A stretch of 5,869 bases of DNA, taken from assembly GCF_938045205.1 (NCBI RefSeq), contig NZ_CALIMY010000049.1:1-5869 (forward strand), in the 5' to 3' direction. The position numbers and the translations under genes are program-made. The first letter of the stretch is position 1, and each line of letters begins with the position of its first letter. Positions 1 to 4,980 of this stretch are shown here, in pieces. Origin of the DNA: an uncultured Campylobacter sp. (lineage in GTDB: Bacteria > Campylobacterota > Campylobacteria > Campylobacterales > Campylobacteraceae). Under the pieces are notes generated by a model. That model saw nothing but the letters and a program-made list of their open reading frames with translations, searched no databases and was not told where the DNA came from.

Positions 1-7
1 GCGCACG

Positions 8-769
8 ATGAAATTTTTAAAATTTCTAGGCGCGAAACGCTTTGGCTTGCGGACGACGACGGGGTTTTTAAATTTAACGCCAGCGTCGCACAATGGATTT
101 AGAATTTTAAAATTTACGCCCGAACCGCCGCGCAATCGGTTTGGAATTTTAAAATTTACGCGCGCTTCAGCGCGTCTTGTGAACACAGCGCAAAATTTCA
201 TATCGCAGCGTGGATTTAAAATTTTAAAATTTATTCAAGAGCTGCCGTTCGCTCCGCGCTGCGTTTTGCCGCGCGTAGATAGTGCCGAAACAGGGCGCGC
301 GGTACGGCTTACTTCGCAGCATACGCACGACGTGATAGAAAAACAGAGCGCGGTTAAGTTTAATCATGCGGGCAGATATTTGAATTCTGCGCGGCGCCGC
401 ATAGCGCGACTTTGTAGCGCAGCTGCACGGCACGGCTACGAAGCAGGGCGTGCAGAAAAGCTTAGCAAATTTGACCTCACGGGCGCGCTTTTAAATTTCA
501 TCTCCTTGCTGCTGCGTAAATTTAAACCTGCGCTTTTAAAATTTATGCGCGAGGTGCCGCGCGATAGATCTGAAATTTTAAATTTTACGCCCGAGCTGAG
601 TAATCGGTTTGAAATTTTAAAATTTACGCTCGCGCCGCGTAAATTTAAACCCGCGTCCATTCCGTTTTTAAATTTTATTTCAAATTTCACTCCGCACGCC
701 AGCGCCTCTAAATTTGAAAATGGCGTTAAATTTAAAGGTGCCGCTAAATTTGAAAGGAGCGCGCGATGA
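8..769 (+). CDS. Putative basic repeat protein (ILKFT repeats), possibly a spurious ORF in repeat DNA
   Basis: I do not recognise a family. The frame gives 253 residues, rich in K, R, F and L, with no clear membrane segment or signal peptide. A short motif recurs in the same phase: FLKF at residue 3, FLNL at 20, ILKF at 33, 47 and 72, LLKF at 176, ILNF at 190, ILKF at 203 and FLNF at 220, often followed by T-P-E or T-x-A. Neighbouring copies are commonly 13 or 14 residues apart. The middle (about 78-157) lacks the motif and is Arg/Ala-rich. The stop overlaps the permease start as ATGA, and the ATG at 8 overlaps a TGA at 9-11, which would suit an operon. Against coding: the motif is a palindromic AAATTTTAAAATTT element of a type that also fills non-coding gaps here, parts of the opposite strand are open too, and the frame is open to the left edge, so the start is uncertain. 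No ribosome site for base 8 is visible. Confidence 0.35.
   Translation: MKFLKFLGAKRFGLRTTTGFLNLTPASHNGFRILKFTPEPPRNRFGILKFTRASARLVNTAQNFISQRGFKILKFIQELPFAPRCVLPRVDSAETGRAVRLTSQHTHDVIEKQSAVKFNHAGRYLNSARRRIARLCSAAARHGYEAGRAEKLSKFDLTGALLNFISLLLRKFKPALLKFMREVPRDRSEILNFTPELSNRFEILKFTLAPRKFKPASIPFLNFISNFTPHASASKFENGVKFKGAAKFERSAR
11..235. repeat. AAATTTTAAAATTT palindromic repeat cluster, left block
   Basis: Five AT-rich elements centred on AAATTT occur near 11-25, 65-76, 103-115, 145-157 and 218-232, separated by GC-rich spacers. The core AAATTTTAAAATTT is a perfect 14-base palindrome. Spacings between successive cores are 51, 39, 42 and 75 bases, all multiples of three. The block lies inside the open frame starting at 8. 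Confidence 0.7.
485..755. repeat. AAATTTTAAAATTT palindromic repeat cluster, right block
   Basis: A second block of the same AT-rich element. Main cores lie near 533-545, 575-586, 614-625 and 665-677, with further single AAATTT copies up to 752. The first spacings are 42, 39 and 51 bases, matching the left block. Two long near-identical copies link the blocks: 134-161 and 602-629 match over 28 bases with one difference. The block runs up to the ribosome site of the permease gene at 766. Confidence 0.7.
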
Positions 770-1857
770 ATGCTCTGCGAAAATCCCTGCTTCGAATTCG
801 CGCGCTGATAAAAAAGGAATTTTTGGCGATGTTTCGCGACAAGGGCACGCGGATGGTGCTGATCGTGCCGGTGCTGGTGCAGGCGATCATATTCGGCTAC
901 GGCGCGAATTTCACCCCCGAGCAGGTGCGCTACGTGATTTTGAACGATGCCCGCGATGCGATGTCCACCGCGCTGGTGCAGAGCATCGCCGCTACGCCGA
1001 TGTTTAAGACCGAACTTGGCTGCAAAGACCTAACCTGCCTGCGCCGCGCGGTAAGCGAGGGAGAGGCGATCATTGGGATCTATTTCGGCGGTGATTTTGC
1101 GAGCACGCACGAGCTTTTGATTATTGCGGATTCGCGCAATACGACATCCGCAAACACCATCATCGGCTTCGTGCAGGCCATAGTGCAGGAGTACAATACT
1201 CAGCATTTTGTGAATTTAATCAGCATAAATCCACGCTATGTTTTTAACGAAAACACGATCACGCGCTACACGATCATGACGGGGATGATTTTGGGGCTTT
1301 CGATGATTCAGGTGCTGATGCTATCGGCGTTTAGCGTCTCTCGCGAGCGCGAGGAGGGGAGCTTCGATATGATGCTGATGACGCCCGCGAACCCGCTTGA
1401 GATGCTAATCGGCAAAGCCGTGCCGCCCGTGCTGATCGCGATCGCGCAGGGGCTCGCGCTGTTTTTGATCTGCGTATTTTACTTTGAAATTCCGTTTCGA
1501 GGGCGCTTTGCGGATCTTTTTGCGATCATCGCGATCTTTAGCACTTGCAACGTAGGCATCGGCCTCGTGATCTCGACCGTCTGCAAAACCTCGCTGCAAT
1601 CGGTCGTGAGCTCGTTTTTGTTCCTGCTGCCGTGCATTATGATAAGCGGGTTGATAACGCCTGCGGACGCGATGCCGCGGTGGTTTTACTACATAGCGCA
1701 CCTCGATCCGATGTATTATGCCAACAACTGCATGTGGCGGATCTACCTGGAGGGCGCGGGCCTGGGCGAGCTGTGGCATCTCATCGTACCGCTGCTGCTG
1801 ATCGGCGTGGGCACGTTGAGCTTTGCGGCGTCGCTTTTTAGAAATAAGCTGGATTAG
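766..1857 (+). CDS. ABC-2 type transporter permease (YbhS/YbhR/YhhJ-like)
   Basis: Inner-membrane subunit of an ABC exporter; the family moves drugs, hydrophobic compounds or envelope components outward, powered by a separate ATPase. At 363 residues it has the usual family length and layout: a cytoplasmic start with the family-like KEFLAMFRDKGTRM stretch (17-30), TM1 about 30-46, a large periplasmic domain about 47-165, then five more spans near 169-191, 219-240, 250-271, 279-297 and 336-357. The cytoplasmic coupling region SREREEGSFDMMLMTP (192-207) followed by NPLEMLIGK (209-217) is the ABC-2 hallmark. The periplasmic domain carries a close cysteine pair, C86 and C91. The ATG at 766 is chosen because AGGAG sits at 755-759, six bases upstream. 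No ATPase follows, so the partner is probably upstream of the window. The substrate cannot be told from sequence. The gene is visibly more GC-rich than the flanking repeat DNA. Confidence 0.92.
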   Translation: MNALRKSLLRIRALIKKEFLAMFRDKGTRMVLIVPVLVQAIIFGYGANFTPEQVRYVILNDARDAMSTALVQSIAATPMFKTELGCKDLTCLRRAVSEGEAIIGIYFGGDFASTHELLIIADSRNTTSANTIIGFVQAIVQEYNTQHFVNLISINPRYVFNENTITRYTIMTGMILGLSMIQVLMLSAFSVSREREEGSFDMMLMTPANPLEMLIGKAVPPVLIAIAQGLALFLICVFYFEIPFRGRFADLFAIIAIFSTCNVGIGLVISTVCKTSLQSVVSSFLFLLPCIMISGLITPADAMPRWFYYIAHLDPMYYANNCMWRIYLEGAGLGELWHLIVPLLLIGVGTLSFAASLFRNKLD

Positions 1858-2110
1858 GGATTTAGATCGGAATTTCAGCTGGAATTTTGGCTTGGATTTT
1901 GCTTCGTTGGAATTTTTGGATTAAACCTCTGCTTAAAATTTTAAATTGATCGCGAAATTTCGGCTTGGAATTTTGCCCTAAATTTTGCGCGTTCGTAGCG
2001 GATAAAATTAAATCAAAATTCCGCGTTCCCGCCCGATGCACCGCGCGTCGCGATAAAATTTCGTGCCTTAAATTTTAAAAATTTTGCGAAATTCCGTATT
2101 GCGAGTAGAG
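1858..2110. repeat. Convergent intergenic gap with degenerate GGAATTT/AAATTT repeats
   Basis: This 253-base gap separates two converging genes and holds no credible coding frame. GGAATTT-type words recur at short spacing: they begin at 1869, 1881, 1894 and 1909 (12, 13 and 15 bases apart). More AAATTT and AATTTT words follow near 1935-1947, 1955-1960, 1969-1974, 1980-1986 and 2069-2085. I see no GC-rich stem followed by a T run, so no standard terminator is called for either gene. An imperfect inverted repeat, GCGAAATT (1952-1959) with AATTTTGC (1969-1976), has no T tract after it. Confidence 0.55.
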
Positions 2111-2929
2111 TTAGAATTTAAATCCGGGGTTGCCCGGGCGTCTTGCGGCAGTCGTATCATCTGCGCTCACTGCTGAAGCAGGCATGTTTGCGGTATCTGC
2201 GCTCGCCTTGGAAGTGGGCTTTTTCGCATCGTCCGCGTCTGATTTCTTAAAAGTGGCGAGTTTGCTGTAAATGCTCGGTTTTTCGCCGTTCGCGCCTAGC
2301 TTGGCGCCGTCAAGCTCGCTAGAATTTTCCGCGCCGCATAACCTTGCGGGGTTGAATTTTATCCACGCTATGATTAGCAAAATCCCCGAAAACGCCGTTA
2401 CCAGCGACGCTGCGATTAGATACGGCAGCGCGAGGATTACGCCTATTTTAGCTAGCGCGCCCGATGCCGCTTCACAGGGCCACGTCACGGACACCACTAT
2501 GCCGTAGATTTTAAATAAATCCACGCCGCTAAGTGTGGCTAGGCGGCAGTTTAATACGCCCCAGATTATCACCGCCGCGCACGTCGAAAGGACGTAGAGT
2601 AGGGTGTAGAGTAGACCTAGCATCGCGCCATCTTTTAGCGCTACTATCATGGCGCAGTAGCACAAAATCGCGACGATCGGGATACTTTCTATCAGCCTAT
2701 AGGTCTTAACGAAGCGCACGCCTAGTGCCTTTTCTAGGCAAACGAAGCAGTCGTAAAATATCGCTAGCGCCGCTAGCAGCGCTAAAACTCTAAAAATCGC
2801 GACCGCGTCCTCGTCTATGCTGCTTACGCCCACCGTGCCGCTTATGCCGATGCCTAGCAAAATCACGGCACCTAAAACTCCGCGGAATTTCGCCTTGCGA
2901 AGCAGATCTTGCTTTGAAATTTCTTTCAT
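2111..2929 (-). CDS. Hypothetical multi-pass membrane protein with Ala/Ser/Asp-rich tail
   Basis: Function unknown; I recognise no named family. The 272-residue protein starts with a short charged cytoplasmic-type segment (1-15) and then has five or six hydrophobic spans, near 16-34, 43-60, 80-98, 102-126, 136-155 and 163-190. After the last span comes a hydrophilic tail of about 80 residues (191-272), rich in Ala, Ser, Asp and Lys, with low-complexity repeats such as KASAD and AVSADD. The part before the tail resembles the neighbour at 3079-3723: both have L-A-x-x-S-G-V-x-x-F-x-x-Y in the second half (here 130-142), and both end the membrane part with an A-W-x-K span (here 188-191). The start is supported by AAAGGA (complement of 2935-2940), five bases before the ATG. 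It lies 149 bases downstream of the paralog on the same strand and may be co-transcribed with it. Confidence 0.8.
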   Translation of the reverse strand: MKEISKQDLLRKAKFRGVLGAVILLGIGISGTVGVSSIDEDAVAIFRVLALLAALAIFYDCFVCLEKALGVRFVKTYRLIESIPIVAILCYCAMIVALKDGAMLGLLYTLLYVLSTCAAVIIWGVLNCRLATLSGVDLFKIYGIVVSVTWPCEAASGALAKIGVILALPYLIAASLVTAFSGILLIIAWIKFNPARLCGAENSSELDGAKLGANGEKPSIYSKLATFKKSDADDAKKPTSKASADTANMPASAVSADDTTAARRPGNPGFKF

Positions 2930-3078
2930 TTTTATCCTTTGAATTTTCTAAATTTACGCACTATTTTGCGGCTTTGCTGCGTGCGGCGACGCTGCGCCCG
3001 ATGGCGCGCGGCTTTTGGACGTTGCTACGGTTTAGACTTGCAAAAGGCGTGGTCGCCGCAAAACGAAAGCGCTTCGGC

Positions 3079-3723
3079 TTAGGCGAGCTTTTCTATCTTG
3101 CTCCAGGCTAGCAGGTGCACGACGCTAGTTATTATGAGAGCGGCAAACGGCAAAAATTCCTTAAATGATGTGATAACTAAAGCCGCAACGGCATCGTCAG
3201 TTTGCGGCTTGGAGTTAGCCAAACCGAAGGGTCCCGCGCCGCACAGTATATTTAGCGCTAAAAACCCCACGCAGAGCCACACATAGGTGCGAAAGGCGCT
3301 CACGCCGCTTACTCGCGCCAAAGAGAAATTTATGCGAAGCCACGCTACGATTATGTAGATTGCGGCTGCGGGTACCGCTAAATTCCATATTGTCTCTCCT
3401 GTTGTCTCTCTAACCATCTCTTCTCTACAAGAACTTATCGGATGAAATAATGAAAACACCGAGATACAGATGAAAACAATTATGCAGTTGCGGTAAAGCG
3501 CCGCCGCTTTTATGCCGGTGAGCGCTGAAATTTTGCTGAGCGCTCTTAACCTATAAATCACCGAGAAGCAAATAAAAGCGATAAAAATTCCGCTGACTAT
3601 TAAGAACATTCCGCCGGAAGCAAGCCCTATCGCCTTAAAAATCACGAGCACCACCGCTAAAAACAGATCGATGCCGGTGCTGATCATCCCCTCTTTTCTT
3701 GCCTGAGATACGAGATCTTGCAT
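3079..3723 (-). CDS. Hypothetical multi-pass membrane protein, paralog of the 2111-2929 product
   Basis: Function unknown. The 214-residue protein has about six hydrophobic spans, near 17-33, 36-58, 78-95, 112-130, 143-163 and 189-208, with short loops and no signal peptide. It shares with the next gene the short charged start containing Q-D-L, the motif L-A-R-V-S-G-V-S-A-F-R-T-Y (135-147) between two spans, and a closing L-L-A-W-x-K span (204-209). It lacks the long Ala/Ser/Asp tail and stops just after the last span. Similarity is modest and was judged by eye, so tandem duplication followed by divergence is inference. The ATG at 3723 has AAAAAGG (complement of 3730-3736) six bases upstream. 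A TATACT box lies about 27 bases before the start, so this is likely the first gene of the pair. Confidence 0.8.
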   Translation of the reverse strand: MQDLVSQARKEGMISTGIDLFLAVVLVIFKAIGLASGGMFLIVSGIFIAFICFSVIYRLRALSKISALTGIKAAALYRNCIIVFICISVFSLFHPISSCREEMVRETTGETIWNLAVPAAAIYIIVAWLRINFSLARVSGVSAFRTYVWLCVGFLALNILCGAGPFGLANSKPQTDDAVAALVITSFKEFLPFAALIITSVVHLLAWSKIEKLA

Positions 3724-3750
3724 AATAAGCCTTTTTAAAATTTATCCCGA

Positions 3751-3756
3751 AGTATA
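3751..3756 (-). promoter_or_regulatory. Candidate sigma-70 -10 box for the membrane protein gene starting at 3723
   Basis: On the minus strand the sequence reads TATGTATACT. TATACT matches the TATAAT consensus at five of six positions. Transcription would begin near 3743-3745, giving a leader of about 20 bases with the AAAAAGG ribosome site inside it. No good -35 box is seen, which is normal for Campylobacter sigma-70 promoters, where the -35 region is weakly conserved. The position fits, but this is a motif call only. Confidence 0.5.
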
Positions 3757-3779
3757 CATAAATCGATGTAAAGCAGGAA

Positions 3780-4175
3780 TTAAATAGCTAAATTTAAAAT
3801 TTCAAAATTTCGTCGGGACAAGCTTGCAGACTGCGGAATTTCAGGAATTCTACCAGAGCGAGAATAAAATTTCGCCGCGGGATTTAAAACGGAATTTTGA
3901 TTATGGATTTGCGGGGTAGAATTTCGCGGTGGAATTTCAGATCTCAAGCGCGACATACTTTCATCGCACGCTTTGAAAACCGGCAAGCCGCAGGTAGAAT
4001 TCCGCTATGAGATTTCTGATCGGAATTCTGCGGTAAAATTCCTCTATGGAATTTAGACTGGAATTCTAAGGCAAAACCTCGATATAAAATTTTAATCAGA
4101 ATTCCAAGACGGCATTTTAAGACAAAATTCCGAGATCTAAATTTAGATCAGGGTAAAATTCTGCGATTTAAAATT
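3780..4175. repeat. Degenerate tandem repeat of about 39 bases, rich in GAATTC/AAATTT
   Basis: The 492-base gap 3724-4215 holds no credible gene; most of it is repeat. A loose unit of the form GGTAnAATTyCGC, then about 15 bases, then GGAATTCTG recurs. The clearest neighbouring copies begin near 3990, 4030 and 4068, with weaker ones near 3860, 4121 and 4152. GAATTC occurs five times between 3844 and 4104. Three copies form inverted repeats of the same shape: 3866-3873 with 3891-3898, 3996-4003 with 4022-4029, and 4035-4042 with 4060-4067 (8-base arms, loops of 17 or 18 bases). The array separates the two unknown membrane genes from the metal-uptake genes. Confidence 0.6.
4134..4149. repeat. 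Perfect 16-base palindrome GATCTAAATTTAGATC
   Basis: GATCTAAA (4134-4141) is followed directly by its reverse complement TTTAGATC (4142-4149). It sits at the edge of the repeat array, 67 bases past the stop of the importer ATPase. It could be part of the repeat, a protein binding site, or chance. There is no T run on either side, so it does not look like an intrinsic terminator. Confidence 0.5.
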
Positions 4176-4215
4176 CCACGCCGATTGACGAGTTGCTTTA
4201 TTGCGCCGTTCGCGC

Positions 4216-4980
4216 CTACTTCACCTGCGCGCTGAAAATTTGCGTAATGCTGGGGATTTGCTCGCCCTCTATGTCAAATTCCGCCGTTTTGATCTGTACG
4301 CCGTAGAGCGAGCTAAGCGCGATTTCGGTTAAAATTTCGTTACTTGCGCCGTAGTTGTAGCTAAGATCATTTCGCAAGATCAGTGTGCGATCGGCGACTG
4401 CGAGGGCGTGGTTAGGCTGGTGGGTGGTAAAAACTATGCTCGCATCGCTATTTGAGCGCAGATTTGCGATGAGGCTTAGCACGCGGTCTTGGTTTTTGAT
4501 ATCAAGCGCGCTAGCAGGCTCGTCCAAAAACAGCACGTCGCTGCCGCTAGCTAGGGCTCTAGCAAAGAGCACGAGCTGCCTCTGCCCGCCGCTAAGGGCG
4601 TTAAAGCTGCGCTTTTGCAGATGGGCGACGCCTAGCGTATCCAGAGCGTCAAGGCAGATTTGAATATCCTTTTTGCCCGGTTTTGAAAAGAGCGAGATCT
4701 CGCGTACCCGCCCCATGAGTACGATGTCAAGCACGCTGTAATCAAACGCGACGTTAAAGCTTTGAGGCAAGAAAGCAAATTTTGCCTTGCGCACGATCTC
4801 GCCTTCTTTAGGCTGCAAAATCCCCATCATACACGACATTAGCGTGCTTTTGCCTTGCCCGTTTAAGCCCAAAATCGCTAATGTTTGAGAGCTGGCAAGC
4901 TCGAAGCTTAAGTTGCGAAAGCAGAATTTTTCCGCCTCGTAGTAAAAGCCAGCGTTTTTTACCTCAATTAGATTTTGCAT
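4216..4980 (-). CDS. FecE/BtuD-type ABC importer ATP-binding protein (iron-siderophore/heme/cobalamin)
   Basis: Cytoplasmic ATPase that powers uptake of a metal chelate through the FecCD-type permease encoded just upstream. From the ATG at 4980 it is 254 residues, normal for the family. All ATPase motifs are intact (numbering from this ATG): aromatic YY at 13-14, Walker A GLNGQGKST at 38-46, Q-loop Q73, signature LSGGQ at 129-133, Walker B VLFLDE at 149-154, D-loop SALD at 157-160 and switch His187. The frame also allows a GTG at 4989, three codons earlier, but that GTG abuts the AAAGGAG ribosome site; the ATG at 4980 is correctly spaced from it, so I choose 4980. The gene overlaps the end of the permease by 17 bases, implying translational coupling. 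The true substrate (ferric siderophore, heme or B12) cannot be decided here. No binding-protein gene follows; the operon seems to end at 4216. Confidence 0.93.
   Translation of the reverse strand: MQNLIEVKNAGFYYEAEKFCFRNLSFELASSQTLAILGLNGQGKSTLMSCMMGILQPKEGEIVRKAKFAFLPQSFNVAFDYSVLDIVLMGRVREISLFSKPGKKDIQICLDALDTLGVAHLQKRSFNALSGGQRQLVLFARALASGSDVLFLDEPASALDIKNQDRVLSLIANLRSNSDASIVFTTHQPNHALAVADRTLILRNDLSYNYGASNEILTEIALSSLYGVQIKTAEFDIEGEQIPSITQIFSAQVK

Noticed and set aside
242..480. Possible insertion sequence remnant or non-repeat insert between the two repeat blocks
   Set aside because: No terminal inverted repeats, target duplication or transposase-like translation could be seen; it is simply a stretch with few AAATTT elements.
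224..690. Minus-strand open frames at 224-433 and 436-690
   Set aside because: They are antisense readings of the repeat-rich frame at 8-769; the second simply reads the palindromic repeats as KFKIS. Neither has independent support, though their openness is a reason for caution about the plus-strand frame.
714..1007. Plus-strand open frame overlapping the start of the ABC-2 permease
   Set aside because: It is a different frame of clear permease coding sequence, with an unnatural Arg/Ala/Asp-rich translation.
1952..1976. Possible terminator hairpin GCGAAATT / AATTTTGC between converging genes
   Set aside because: It is AT-rich, contains a G-T pair, has a nine-base loop and no T tract follows on either strand.
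3042..3057. Intrinsic terminator after the membrane protein gene ending at 3079 (minus strand)
   Set aside because: The stem is only four base pairs (GGCG/CGCC) with four T residues after it; too weak to call as a terminator, so it is kept only within the inverted-repeat finding.
3780..3986. 68-residue open frame on the minus strand
   Set aside because: It lies within the AATT repeat array, shows no recognisable domain, and has no convincing ribosome site; it is likely a by-product of stop-poor repeat words.
3780..4175. CRISPR-like array (regular repeats of about 39 bases)
   Set aside because: The units are degenerate, spacing is uneven, there are no unique spacers of constant size between identical repeats, and no cas gene is nearby.
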